The position numbers and the translations under genes were made by a program. Below the pieces are notes generated by a model. The model had not been told where the DNA came from. It ran no database searches and saw nothing but the letters and a program-made list of their open reading frames with translations. A stretch of DNA of 38,460 bases from a virus, in the IMG/VR virus record IMGVR_UViG_3300048838_001849, positions 1 to 38,460 of that record. One strand, 5' to 3'. Of this stretch, positions 24,910 to 33,338 are shown piece after piece. The number at the start of each line of letters is the position of its first letter. Position 1 is the first letter of the stretch.

Positions 24910-26877
24910 ATGACGCACCGACTGCCCGACACGGTCGAGCATTGGCCGCTCGACCGCCTGATCCCCTATGCACGCAACGCCCGCACCCACGCGGACGACC
25001 AGGTCGCGCAGATCGCGGCCTCGATCGTGGAGTTCGGCTGGACCAACCCGATCCTGGTCGACGCCGAAGGCGTGGTGGTCGCCGGTCATGGCCGGCTGCT
25101 GGCGGCACGCCGTCTCGGCATAGATACCGTGCCGGTGGTGGTGCTCGGCCACCTGACCCCGGCGCAGCGTCGCGCCTACGTGATTGCCGACAACAAGCTC
25201 GCGCTCAACGCCGGCTGGAATGAGGAATTGCTCGCGGCCGAGCTGCATGCGCTCAACGGCGAGGGCTTCGATCTTGCGCTGACCGGATTCTCCGACGCCG
25301 AGCTTGAAGCGCTGATGGCGCCGCTCGGCGAAGAGGGGGAAGCCAGCGACGGCGACGACGATGCCGCCGACGAGACACCTGCGCTGCCGCGTCAGCCGGT
25401 CACGCAAGCCGGCGATCTCTGGCTGCTCGGCCGCCACCGTCTCCTTTGCGGCAGCAGTGCCGATGCGGCGGTGGTCTCGCGCGTCATGGAGGCGCGCACG
25501 CGCACGTTCTCGTGGCGGGCGAAGACGTTCCTGACCTCGACGCCAACGATCCATGGCTTCTCGCGGATCGAACGCGAGTACGAGGCATCCGACCAGCGTC
25601 GCTTCTTCGTGCCGTGTCCGCATTGCGGGGTGCTGCAGTGGCTGCGCTTCGAGCGGCTGCGGTGGGACAAGGGAAAACCCGAGACCGCACACTACGAGTG
25701 CGAGGCCTGCGACGCCGCCATCGAAGAGCATCACAAGACCGCGATGCTTGCGGCCGGCGACTGGCAATCGACCGCGGACGCCGCCGATCCCGGCACGATC
25801 GGGTTCCATCTCTCGGCGCTCTATTCGCCGGTCGGATGGTTTTCGTGGGCCGACATCGCCCGGATGTGGGAGGCAGCGCAGGCAACCGACGAAGCCAAGC
25901 GCAGCTTCAAAAACGGCGTCCTCGGCGAGACCTGGATCGAAACCGGCGAGGCGCCCGACTGGCAGCGTCTGTACGATCGTCGCGAACCCTGGCAGATCGG
26001 CACGGTGCCGCCCCGCGGTCTGTTCCTGACCGCGGGCGCCGACGTTCAGAAGGATCGGATCGAGGTCGACGTCTGGGCCTGGGGCCGCGGACTCGAAAGC
26101 TGGCTGGTCGAGCACCTCGTGATCGAGGGCGGACCCGACCGAGCGGAAAGCTGGGATGAGCTGAGCGGCTTGCTGGATCGCACCTGGCCGCACGCGCACG
26201 GCGCACGGTTTGGGCTCGCGAAGCTCGCAATCGACACCGGCTATGAATCGCCGGCGGTTTATGCCTGGGGCCGCAAGGTGGGGCACGCGCAGGTCGCGCC
26301 GGTCAAGGGCGTGGAGGGCTTCAATCGGGCAGCACCGGTCGTCGGTCCGACCTTCGTGGATGTGACTGAGGCAGGCCGCAAACTGCGGCGCGGGGCGAGG
26401 CTTTGGACGATCGCGGTCGCGACCTTCAAGAGCGAAACTTACCGTTTCTTGCGGCTCGACCGCCCGACCGACGAAGAGATCGCTGAGGGTGCTTCCTTTC
26501 CGGCGGGGTTCGTTCATCTGCCGCGCGGGGCCGAAGCGGAATGGGTCAAGCAGCTCGCTGCCGAGCAACTCGTGACGGTGCGAACCAAGCGCGGCTTCAC
26601 ACGCCTGGAATGGCAGAAGATTCGCGAACGCAATGAGGCGCTCGACTGCCGCGTCTACGCCCGCTCGGCCGCATGGCTCGCGGGAGCGGACCGGTGGTCC
26701 GAAGCGAAGTGGCGTGACCTCGAGGACCAGGTCGGGCCTGCGCCTGATGAAAGTGCAGTGATCTCCGCGCAGAGCGATGCGCAGGGCCTGACCGCGGGCG
26801 TACTCGCGCGTGCACCGGCCGCAGCCGGCAAGCGCCGCTCCGATTGGCTCGCCGTGGACAAGGGATGGCTGAGGTGA
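24910..26877 (+). CDS. Chimeric gene: ParB-methyltransferase N-terminus fused to GpA-type terminase C-terminus
   Basis: A 655-residue frame built from two phage genes. Residues 1-193 are a ParB-N domain (RLIPYARNARTHADDQ, VVAGHGRL, RAYVIADNKLAL) plus the lead-in of a DNA methyltransferase (DLWLLGRHRLLCGSSADAA). From about residue 194 (EARTRTFS, then KTFLTSTPTIHG) it is the GpA-family large terminase: SRIEREYEASDQRRFFVPC, a CPHC/CEAC zinc ribbon (236-239, 264-267) and the C-terminal nuclease part. Both the methylase catalytic core and the terminase Walker-A ATPase half are missing, with the small terminase gene expected between them. The join lies near 25486-25510. The product could not package or methylate DNA. 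Its TGA overlaps the gpW ATG. Confidence 0.88.
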   Translation: MTHRLPDTVEHWPLDRLIPYARNARTHADDQVAQIAASIVEFGWTNPILVDAEGVVVAGHGRLLAARRLGIDTVPVVVLGHLTPAQRRAYVIADNKLALNAGWNEELLAAELHALNGEGFDLALTGFSDAELEALMAPLGEEGEASDGDDDAADETPALPRQPVTQAGDLWLLGRHRLLCGSSADAAVVSRVMEARTRTFSWRAKTFLTSTPTIHGFSRIEREYEASDQRRFFVPCPHCGVLQWLRFERLRWDKGKPETAHYECEACDAAIEEHHKTAMLAAGDWQSTADAADPGTIGFHLSALYSPVGWFSWADIARMWEAAQATDEAKRSFKNGVLGETWIETGEAPDWQRLYDRREPWQIGTVPPRGLFLTAGADVQKDRIEVDVWAWGRGLESWLVEHLVIEGGPDRAESWDELSGLLDRTWPHAHGARFGLAKLAIDTGYESPAVYAWGRKVGHAQVAPVKGVEGFNRAAPVVGPTFVDVTEAGRKLRRGARLWTIAVATFKSETYRFLRLDRPTDEEIAEGASFPAGFVHLPRGAEAEWVKQLAAEQLVTVRTKRGFTRLEWQKIRERNEALDCRVYARSAAWLAGADRWSEAKWRDLEDQVGPAPDESAVISAQSDAQGLTAGVLARAPAAAGKRRSDWLAVDKGWLR

Positions 26878-27083
26878 TGTGGACCGATAACGAGCTGGCC
26901 GCGCTCCGCCGCGCCTACGCATCGGGGACGCTGCGCGTGAGCTATGACGGTCGCACCGTCGAATACGGCTCGGCCGACGATCTCTTGAAGCGTATTCGGA
27001 CCATCGAGCGCGAGATCGCGGCTGCGTCTTCGGCTTCGGCGCCGGTTGCCGGGTATGCCGGGTTTTCCCGCGGCGATCGTTGA
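26877..27083 (+). CDS. Head-tail joining protein (gpW-like)
   Basis: A 68-residue protein, the same size as lambda gpW, which plugs the portal and lets the tail attach. The sequence (TDNELAALRRAYASGTLRVS, YDGRTVEYGSADDLLKRI) is the usual head-tail joining family pattern. I place the start at the ATG overlapping the terminase stop (TGATG); an in-frame ATG at 26865 would add four residues. Its own stop overlaps the portal ATG in the same way. The order terminase-gpW-portal is standard for lambda-like phages, which supports the call. Confidence 0.85.
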   Translation: MWTDNELAALRRAYASGTLRVSYDGRTVEYGSADDLLKRIRTIEREIAAASSASAPVAGYAGFSRGDR

Positions 27084-28594
27084 TGGCGCAAGCGACCTGG
27101 CTTGATCGCGCCATCGGCGCCGTCGCCCCTCGTGCCGCCGTTCGCCGTGTCTTGGCACGGCAAAGCTTCGAGGTGCTGACGCGCGGCTACGACGGCGCGG
27201 CGCGCGGTCGGCGCACGGACGGCTGGCGTGCTCCGAACTCTTCGGCTGACGCCGAGATCGCGATGGCTGGCGCGCTGTTGCGCGACCGCATGCGCGATTT
27301 GGTTCGCAACAACCCGCACGCCGCGAAGGCGGTTTCGGTATTGGTCAACAATATCGTCGGCGCCGGGATCATTCCGCGCGCCGCGAGCGGCAACAAGAAA
27401 CTCGATCGCGAGGCCGACGCGCTGTGGGAGAGCTGGTCTTCCCACTGTGATGCCGACGGTCAACTCGATTGCTACGGGCTGCAGACGCTGGCCTGCCGAG
27501 AGATGGTCGAGGCCGGCGAGGTGTTGCTTCGGCGTCGTCCGCGGCGAGCGACGGACGGGCTCGACGTCCCGCTGCAGGTGCAGATCATCGAAGCCGATCT
27601 TCTGGACGGCACGCGCAACGGTGATCTCGCCAATGGTGGGCGCATTCTGCAGGGCGTCGAGTTCGATGCTATCGGCCGTCGACGCGCCTACTGGCTGTTC
27701 ACCCAGCATCCCGGCGATCACGCAGTGTCATTGCGCCGCAGACTCGATAGTGCAGCAGTACCTGCCGGCGACGTGGTCCATCTCTACGAAAAGCAGCGTG
27801 CACAAGTGCGCGGTGTGCCGTGGGGCACGCCCGTCATGCGGGCACTGCGCGACCTCGACGATTGGACCCAGGCCGAGTTGGTCCGCAAAAAGACCGAGGC
27901 TTGCGTGGTCGGCATCGTGCTCGGCGCCGACGAGGGCGAGCAAGGCATCGCCCCATCTGTCGTTGATGCCGATGGCAATCGCGTCGAGCAGTTCGAGCCC
28001 GGGCTAATTGCCTACGCACGCGGCGGCAAGGACATCAAGTTCAACCAGCCGGCCACAACGGCGGCGGTGTCGGAATGGCTGCGGGCGCAGTTGCACATCG
28101 TCGCGGCCGGATTCCGGCTGCCCTACGAACTGCTCACCGGAGATCTGAGCCAGGTCAACTATTCGTCGATCCGCGCGGGCCTGGTCGAGTTCCGCCGCAT
28201 GATCGATGCCGTGCAATGGCAGCTGTTCATTCCGATGTTCTGCCAGCCGGTCTGGGACTGGTTCACGGAGCAAGCCTGGGCAGCCGGACGCCTGCCGCAG
28301 CCCAAGATCGCGGTCGCGTGGTCGCCGCCGCGCTTCGAGGCGGTCGATCCGCTGAAAGACGCCATGGCCGACATGCTGGCGATGCGATCGGGCACCATGA
28401 CGCTTGCCCAGGCCATCGCGCGGCAGGGCCATAACCCGGACGCGGTGCTTGCCGAGATCGCCGCCATGAACGCCAAACTCGACGCGCTCGGGCTCGTGCT
28501 CGACTCAGACCCGCGCAAGGTCACCAAGACCGGCGTGCTGCAGGACGCGATCGACGCGAGTGCCGATTCCGCGCCTGGTCAACAGCAAGGATAA
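27083..28594 (+). CDS. Phage portal protein, lambda family
   Basis: Forms the dodecameric ring at the capsid vertex through which DNA enters and leaves. The 503 residues match the lambda gpB-type family: an N-terminal RDRMRDLVRNNPHAAKAVSV, the central VQIIEADLLDG, and RLPYELLTGDLSQVNYSSIRAG, with FWV-type aromatic segments (PMFCQPVWDWFTEQAW) in the C-terminal half. The start is the ATG overlapping the gpW stop. The gene appears intact, unlike the terminase before it. It is followed after four bases by the protease-capsid fusion, which has its own AAGGA site within the portal 3' end. Confidence 0.93.
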   Translation: MAQATWLDRAIGAVAPRAAVRRVLARQSFEVLTRGYDGAARGRRTDGWRAPNSSADAEIAMAGALLRDRMRDLVRNNPHAAKAVSVLVNNIVGAGIIPRAASGNKKLDREADALWESWSSHCDADGQLDCYGLQTLACREMVEAGEVLLRRRPRRATDGLDVPLQVQIIEADLLDGTRNGDLANGGRILQGVEFDAIGRRRAYWLFTQHPGDHAVSLRRRLDSAAVPAGDVVHLYEKQRAQVRGVPWGTPVMRALRDLDDWTQAELVRKKTEACVVGIVLGADEGEQGIAPSVVDADGNRVEQFEPGLIAYARGGKDIKFNQPATTAAVSEWLRAQLHIVAAGFRLPYELLTGDLSQVNYSSIRAGLVEFRRMIDAVQWQLFIPMFCQPVWDWFTEQAWAAGRLPQPKIAVAWSPPRFEAVDPLKDAMADMLAMRSGTMTLAQAIARQGHNPDAVLAEIAAMNAKLDALGLVLDSDPRKVTKTGVLQDAIDASADSAPGQQQG

Positions 28595-28598
28595 CGAA

Positions 28599-30650
28599 AT
28601 GCACGGGACTATCGATCTGCCGCCGCTTCAGCGGGCGGCAGCCATTCTGCCTGCATCGCTCGACGAGAAGGATCGCTCGATCGAGGTCGTGTGGTCGACC
28701 GGCGCGCGCGTGCGGCGCCAGCCGTTCTTCGGCGAGCCGTTCGACGAGGAGCTGAGCATGGACCCTGACGAGGTCCATCTCGATCGCCTCAACGCAGGTG
28801 CGCCGCTCCTCAAGGTGCACGATCGGTTCGCGCTTGAGGCAGTGATCGGCTCGGTGGTGCCGGGCACGGCGCGCATCGAGAACGGTCGCGGGCTGGCCCG
28901 CGTGCGCTTTAGCGAGCGAGAGGATGTCACCCCGGTCTGGAACGATATCTGCAGCGGGCACATCCGCGCGGTCTCGGTCGGCTATCAGGTCCAGCGTTAC
29001 GAAATCACCCGTCCGAACAACGGCCCCGAATTGTGGCGTGCCGTCGATTGGACTCCCTTCGAAATCTCCGCGGTCCCGGTCGGGGCCGACCCGGCGGCCG
29101 GCTTCCGCTCGGTTGATTACCTGATGCCCTGCGTCCTCGACCGGGATGACGCGACCACTCCCAGGAGAACCATCATGGAAAATGCTCAGACCAAGCCGGC
29201 GGCGCCCGACCCGACCGCGGCCGGTGATCTCGCCTTGCCCGGGATCCTCGATCACAAGGAGGAAGGATTGGAACAGCGATCACAAGCCGAGGCACGGCCG
29301 TCTAAGCCCGCTCAGGTGGCGACCGAGCCGGCGGTGCCGATGTCTGCCGCTCCGACGGCGGACGCGCTCATCGCCCGCGCACAAGAAATCGAGCGCGACC
29401 GGGTCTCGACCATCTACGATCTCGCGACCCGGCTTGGGCTGGAGCGGTCTTTCTCCGATGACCTGGTGAAGCGCAATGTCGGGATCGAGGAGGCCCGCCG
29501 CCTGATCCTCAACAAGGTCGCCGAGGCTGCCGATCATGCGCGAGTATTCCCGCATGTCTCCGTTCCGCTCGGCGGACGTGACGAGCGCGTGACGCGCCGC
29601 GACGCGGTGGCGAATGCGCTCCTGCACCGCTACAGCCCGACGCTGTTCCCACTCAGCGAACCTGCCCGCGAATACCGCGGCATGACGCTGCTCGAGCTGG
29701 CGCGCGAGTTTCTGGCGAATGCCGGCGTCAATGTCCGGGGCTTCTCGCGCGACGAGATCGCAACGCGTGCGTTGCACTCGACCTCTGACTTCCCCGAAAT
29801 CCTCTCGGCGGTCACCAACAAGGCGCTGCGCCAAGCTTACGATGCCTATCCGCGCACCTTTGTGGCCTTCTGCCGCCAGGTGCTGGCCACCGACTTCAAG
29901 GCCATGAACCGGGTGCAGATCGGCGAGGCGCCGCAGCTCCTGAAGGTCAACGAGAGCGGCGAGTTCAAGCGCGGCACGATCGCGGAATCGAAGGAAAGCT
30001 ATCGCATCGAAACCTACGGTCGCGTGGTCGGCATCACGCGGCAGGTCTTGATCAACGACGACCTCGATGCCTTCACCCGCATTCCGGCGATGTACGGCAC
30101 TGCCATTGCCACGCTCGAAAGCGACGTGGTGTGGGCGATCGTCACGGCGAACGCAGCGATGGCCGACGGCGTCGCGCTCTTCCACGCGACGCACAAGAAC
30201 CTCGCCGGCACTGGCGCGGCGCTCAGCGTCACCACGGTGGGCGACGGCCGCGCCGCGATGGCCAAGCAGACCGGTCTCGACAAGAAGACGGTGCTCAACA
30301 TCCGCCCGTCCTTCCTGATTGTGCCGGCGGCGCTGGAGCTCGCGGCCGAGCAGCTGATCGCGCAGAACCTGGTGCCAGCAAAGACCGGCGATGTGGTGCC
30401 GCAATCGATCCGCACGCTCACCCCGATCTCCGAGCCGCGGCTCGACAGCGCGAGCGCCACGGCCTGGTATCTCGCCGCAAACCCGGCCCAGATCGACACC
30501 ATCGAGTACGCGTATCTGGAGGGCCAGCAGGGCGCCTACATCGAAACCCGCAACGGGTTCGACGTCGACGGCGTCGAGATCAAGTGCCGGCTCGACTTCG
30601 GCGCCAAGGCCATTGACTGGCGCGGCCTCTACAAGAACGCCGGCGCATAA
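28599..30650 (+). CDS. Prohead protease/major capsid protein fusion
   Basis: A 683-residue polyprotein. Residues 1-175 are an HK97-type prohead serine protease with candidate catalytic His74 (KVHDRF) and Ser126 (RAVSVGYQ), ending in the typical WTPFEISAVPVGADP. A linker of about 150 residues rich in Ala, Pro and charged residues acts as scaffold (delta-domain-like). From about residue 300 it is a major capsid protein of the gpT/HK97 fold (AVTNKALRQAYDAY, FKRGTIAESKESYRIETYGR, GITRQVLINDDLDAF). The protease would cleave itself free during maturation. Fusions of this kind are known in alphaproteobacterial phages. The start ATG at 28599 has AAGGA six bases upstream, better than the in-frame ATG further upstream. 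Confidence 0.92.
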   Translation: MHGTIDLPPLQRAAAILPASLDEKDRSIEVVWSTGARVRRQPFFGEPFDEELSMDPDEVHLDRLNAGAPLLKVHDRFALEAVIGSVVPGTARIENGRGLARVRFSEREDVTPVWNDICSGHIRAVSVGYQVQRYEITRPNNGPELWRAVDWTPFEISAVPVGADPAAGFRSVDYLMPCVLDRDDATTPRRTIMENAQTKPAAPDPTAAGDLALPGILDHKEEGLEQRSQAEARPSKPAQVATEPAVPMSAAPTADALIARAQEIERDRVSTIYDLATRLGLERSFSDDLVKRNVGIEEARRLILNKVAEAADHARVFPHVSVPLGGRDERVTRRDAVANALLHRYSPTLFPLSEPAREYRGMTLLELAREFLANAGVNVRGFSRDEIATRALHSTSDFPEILSAVTNKALRQAYDAYPRTFVAFCRQVLATDFKAMNRVQIGEAPQLLKVNESGEFKRGTIAESKESYRIETYGRVVGITRQVLINDDLDAFTRIPAMYGTAIATLESDVVWAIVTANAAMADGVALFHATHKNLAGTGAALSVTTVGDGRAAMAKQTGLDKKTVLNIRPSFLIVPAALELAAEQLIAQNLVPAKTGDVVPQSIRTLTPISEPRLDSASATAWYLAANPAQIDTIEYAYLEGQQGAYIETRNGFDVDGVEIKCRLDFGAKAIDWRGLYKNAGA

Positions 30651-30681
30651 ACCTAGAACTCTAATCTTGGACTGACGGAAC

Positions 30682-30699
30682 GGGCGGCTTCGGCCGCCC
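30682..30699 (+). terminator. Hairpin after capsid gene
   Basis: GGGCGG-CTTCGG-CCGCCC forms a six-base-pair stem with a stable CUUCGG loop, 31 bases after the capsid stop. The following TTCGTCGTTT is only moderately T-rich, so it is a partial terminator or an mRNA-stabilising hairpin separating abundant capsid mRNA from the decoration gene. Confidence 0.55.
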
Positions 30700-30725
30700 T
30701 TCGTCGTTTCAGAAGGACATCTGCC

Positions 30726-31061
30726 ATGAAGAACTACGTTCAACCCGGCAATACCATCACGCTCACGGCGCCCTACGACGTCGCTTCCGGCGACGGGCTT
30801 CTCGTCGGTGCCATCTTCGGGGTCGCCACCGGCGCCGCTGCGAACGGCGAGGCGATCGAGGCCGCGCTCGTCGGCGTGTTCGACCTCAAGAAGGTGGGCT
30901 CGCAGGCCTGGGCGGTCGGCGACAAGATCTATTGGGACAACACCGCCAAAGAGACGACCAAGACCGTCGCCAGCAATACGCTGATTGGCGCCGCCATTGA
31001 GGCTGTCGGCAACGGAGCCGGCGAGACCGTCGGGCGTGTTCGACTCAATGCGAGCTTCTAA
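30726..31061 (+). CDS. DUF2190 family capsid decoration-like protein
   Basis: A 111-residue, glycine- and alanine-rich, beta-type protein. It starts MKNYVQPGNTITLTAPYDVASGDG and contains VGVFDLKKVGSQAWAVGDKIYWD, the recognisable core of DUF2190, a family found directly after major capsid genes and thought to decorate or stabilise the capsid. AGAAGGA seven bases before the ATG supports the start. It appears intact. It is the last gene before an inserted antisense toxin-antitoxin cassette, whose toxin stop overlaps its 3' end by four bases. Confidence 0.88.
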   Translation: MKNYVQPGNTITLTAPYDVASGDGLLVGAIFGVATGAAANGEAIEAALVGVFDLKKVGSQAWAVGDKIYWDNTAKETTKTVASNTLIGAAIEAVGNGAGETVGRVRLNASF

Positions 31062-31828
31062 GCGCGAACCCAGCGCAGCTTGGCAATGCGCGGATCGGCC
31101 GCAAAGGCCTTGCGATCAAACGTGATGCCGGACTTCGGCGCCTCGCAGATCGCCTGGGCGCCGGCGTCGCTGAGACGAATATGCCACGTCTGCTGCTCGA
31201 TCGGCTGGGTCTTAGCAAATGCTCGGCAAGTCAGAACCGCGAGGTTGATGCCATGATCGGGGTCACGAACCGATGCGTAGCGAATGATCTCGATCTTGGC
31301 CGCGCGGGCGGCATCGGCAAACGCCTGGCAGTGGCCGTAGTCCGTTACATGCATCCACCGTGCCCGGTCGGCGCTGTATTTGCCTTTGGTCAGATCGATC
31401 GCTTTTTTGGTGGTGTATTCGGCTGAGAATGCCGTGTATTCGGCGGGATTTGCAGGCCACGGCGTATCGGGCGACTCCGCAAAGAACAGCAGACGACAGA
31501 ATGTCATCTCGGCGACCGCCGTCTGCGGCACCTCCGATGCGTAGAACACGCCCTCTGTCATGCCCGCGCGCCGGAAACGCGATCCGGTGGGGTAGACCGC
31601 GCCATAGCGGAACGGCGTCGACAGAAGGTAGTGCAGGTCGCGGCACTCGGGCGGCAGTGGCGGCTTGGTGGTCTCGATGAGGTCTTCGAGCAGTTCCTGC
31701 TCGTCAACCGAATCGACGAGCTTGAGCGTCGAGACATGGTGTTGCGCCTCGACCAGCCGCCAGCAAGTGCCGCTGCTGGCACGGGCGTCAGACGACAGCG
31801 CGGCGGGCGTCCAGATACTGGATGACAT
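31058..31828 (-). CDS. RES-domain toxin (NAD+ phosphorylase/ADP-ribosyltransferase-like)
   Basis: RES toxins deplete cellular NAD+ or ADP-ribosylate targets until bound by their Xre/MbcA antitoxin. The 256 residues show the RES pattern: CWRLVEAQHHVST (Arg24), FRYGAVYPTGSRFRRAG, then GVFYASEVPQTAVAEMTF (Tyr96, Glu107) and a later Ser in the SVRDPDHG region. Length and order fit the family. Its start (31828) lies inside the 3' end of the antitoxin gene, overlapping by 41 bases, so expression is coupled with the antitoxin first. It is antisense to the surrounding phage genes, fitting a moron or stabilisation cassette. Confidence 0.9.
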   Translation of the reverse strand: MSSSIWTPAALSSDARASSGTCWRLVEAQHHVSTLKLVDSVDEQELLEDLIETTKPPLPPECRDLHYLLSTPFRYGAVYPTGSRFRRAGMTEGVFYASEVPQTAVAEMTFCRLLFFAESPDTPWPANPAEYTAFSAEYTTKKAIDLTKGKYSADRARWMHVTDYGHCQAFADAARAAKIEIIRYASVRDPDHGINLAVLTCRAFAKTQPIEQQTWHIRLSDAGAQAICEAPKSGITFDRKAFAADPRIAKLRWVRA

Positions 31829-32171
31829 TCATCAGCCCGGGCACGGTTTGAATAAGCGTCAGCGGTTCACCGTCGAGCGCGGTGTTGCGGTTCTTCAGCC
31901 ACGAGCCGGCAACCGCGTCGTCGCCGCCAACGATCGCGTCGAGCGACCGGTAGAGGCGCACGAACAGGACCGCGAGCTCGAACGGCTTCTGGCCCGGCTG
32001 CAGAGTGTAGTCGCCGCTGCGCATGCGCGAGACGGTTGCCTCCGATACGCCGATCACGGTCGCGAGCGCCTTGTTGGTCAGGCCCAGCTGGCCGGCGGCT
32101 CGTAGCGTTGCCTTGGTGAGGACGGTCGCCTTGTCGGGTGCGGAGACCGGGCGGGGTTTGGTGGGTGCCAC
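31788..32171 (-). CDS. MbcA/ParS/Xre-type antitoxin
   Basis: A 127-residue partner of the RES toxin. The N-terminal Xre-like HTH (LTNKALATVIGVSEATVSRMRSG) should bind the operon promoter. The C-terminal half (QKPFELAVLFVRLYRSLDAIVGGD, WLKNRNTALDGEPLTLIQT, GLMNVIQYLDA) is the MbcA/ParS toxin-binding domain that covers the RES active site. I place the start at GTG 32171, which has GGAGG six bases upstream on the minus strand; the longer frame to 32252 has no such site. Likely autoregulated through repeats just upstream. Confidence 0.88.
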   Translation of the reverse strand: MAPTKPRPVSAPDKATVLTKATLRAAGQLGLTNKALATVIGVSEATVSRMRSGDYTLQPGQKPFELAVLFVRLYRSLDAIVGGDDAVAGSWLKNRNTALDGEPLTLIQTVPGLMNVIQYLDARRAVV

Positions 32172-32189
32172 GGATTGCCTCCATTTCTG

Positions 32190-32222
32190 TAGCAAGAATA
32201 TAGCAACAAACTTCCTAAGGAA
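32190..32222 (-). promoter_or_regulatory. Candidate promoter/operator of the toxin-antitoxin cassette
   Basis: Between the antitoxin GTG and the divergent head-tail gene there are two TTGCTA repeats (minus strand, complementary to 32190-32195 and 32201-32206; 11 bases apart) and the short palindrome TTCCTAAGGAA (32212-32222). The AT-rich patch contrasts with the GC-rich phage genes. An Xre-bound operator is inferred. Confidence 0.4.
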
Positions 32223-32273
32223 AGACAAATCGGGCCACCCCGGTTCCCGCATTTCGCACCTTTATAAGCATCG

Positions 32274-32591
32274 ATGAACGCAATCGAATTGGCCATCGCG
32301 GCCCTGTTTGCCGATCCCAACCTCGGGCGGGACGCCCAGTGGCGCGCTGGGGGAGCGGGCGATGGCAGCGCCGTCCGCGTCATTCGCAAGCGCCCGGACC
32401 AGGTTGTCGGCTTCGGCGACAGCCGGGCGGTCATGCCGACCGTATTGATCGATGTGCGCCGAGCGGAGGTGCCGAATCCGGCGTCCGGCGACACGCTCGA
32501 AATCGAAGGCGAGACCTTCGCCGTCATCGCCACACCCACCATCGATGCAGAGCGGCTGATCTGGACCTGCGAGGCGTCCCCGCTGGGCTAA
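32274..32591 (+). CDS. Head-tail joining/attachment protein
   Basis: A 105-residue small beta-rich protein (QVVGFGDSRAVMPTVLIDVRRAEV; GDTLEIEGETFAVIATPTIDAERLIWTCE) of the head-tail joining type (gpFII or neck protein-like) found before tail genes. The start ATG at 32274 has only a weak upstream site, and the toxin-antitoxin cassette now occupies its upstream region, so its original promoter or read-through may have been disturbed. The stop lies four bases before the next gene. Family call rests on size, position and beta-sheet pattern. Confidence 0.75.
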   Translation: MNAIELAIAALFADPNLGRDAQWRAGGAGDGSAVRVIRKRPDQVVGFGDSRAVMPTVLIDVRRAEVPNPASGDTLEIEGETFAVIATPTIDAERLIWTCEASPLG

Positions 32592-32595
32592 GCCG

Positions 32596-33258
32596 ATGCG
32601 GTTCTCGATCAAGACCGACGACCTCGCCAAGGGCTTAGGCGAGGTCGAGGGAGCAGCAGCCCGCTCGGTGACGGCTGCCATGCGCGAGGTGACGGACGGG
32701 CTCAAAGGCGAACTGCGAGCCGACGTCACCGACGCCGGATTGGGGCAACGGCTCGCCAACACCTGGCGTGGCAGGACGTATCCTGAAGGGGCGGTCAGTC
32801 TCGAGGCCGCATCGTTCGTGTGGTCGAAAGCCCCGAATATCGTCGACGCCTTCGATCGCGGGGTGACGATCCGATCGCAGCGCGGCTTCTGGCTCGCGAT
32901 CCCCACGGCGGCCGCGGGCGTCAAAGGCATCAGCGCCACCGGCGCCATGAAGCGGATCACGCCGGGTGGCTGGGAACGCCGCACTGGGATGCGGCTTCGT
33001 TTCGTCTATCGGCGCGGCGGGCCGTCGCTGCTCGTTGCCGACAATGCACGGCTCACCAAGCGCGGCCTTGCGCGCGCCAACACTGGTCGCACGCGCAGCG
33101 GAGCCACCTACACCCGGATCGCCGGCCGTTCGACGGTGGTGGTCTTTCTGCTCGTTCCGCAGGTGACGCTCAAGAAGCGCTTCGATATCGCGAGCGTTGC
33201 CCAGCGATGGGCCGACCGCGTGCCGGGGGTCATCGCCAGTCGCTGGAGATCGACATGA
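32596..33258 (+). CDS. Phage tail-completion-type protein (DUF6441-like)
   Basis: A 220-residue basic protein with RFSIKTDDLAKGLGEVEGAA at the start, a central GFWLAIPTAAAGVKG and a C-terminal VVFLLVPQVTLKKRFDI, which I associate with the DUF6441 family of minor tail proteins in alphaproteobacterial siphophages. A neck or tail-completion role like gpZ is inferred from its position between the joining protein and the tail terminator. It appears intact. Its TGA overlaps a small gene's ATG (ATGA, 33255-33258). Confidence 0.72.
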   Translation: MRFSIKTDDLAKGLGEVEGAAARSVTAAMREVTDGLKGELRADVTDAGLGQRLANTWRGRTYPEGAVSLEAASFVWSKAPNIVDAFDRGVTIRSQRGFWLAIPTAAAGVKGISATGAMKRITPGGWERRTGMRLRFVYRRGGPSLLVADNARLTKRGLARANTGRTRSGATYTRIAGRSTVVVFLLVPQVTLKKRFDIASVAQRWADRVPGVIASRWRST

Positions 33259-33338
33259 TTGATCGGCCGATCGCAATCGTCCTGACGGTTCTATCGTTCG
33301 CCTTCATTCTGTCCGTCACGGTGGGACTTGCCCCGTGA
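33255..33338 (+). CDS. 27-residue single-pass membrane peptide
   Basis: A very short gene bounded on both sides by translational overlaps: ATGA with the preceding stop and GTGA with the next start. The peptide (MIDRPIAIVLTVLSFAFILS, then VTVGLAP) is one hydrophobic helix of about 20 residues. Its perfect fit between two genes argues for real translation. It could simply couple translation of its neighbours, or be a small membrane protein; function unknown. Confidence 0.6.
   Translation: MIDRPIAIVLTVLSFAFILSVTVGLAP

Noticed and set aside
24640-27114. 824-codon minus-strand open frame
   Set aside because: It lies opposite the terminase chimera and gpW. The translation is Arg/Ala-rich with no domain, a usual antisense shadow in GC-rich DNA.
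29280-30743. 487-codon minus-strand open frame
   Set aside because: Antisense of the protease-capsid fusion, whose identity is certain; the frame contains no recognisable motif.
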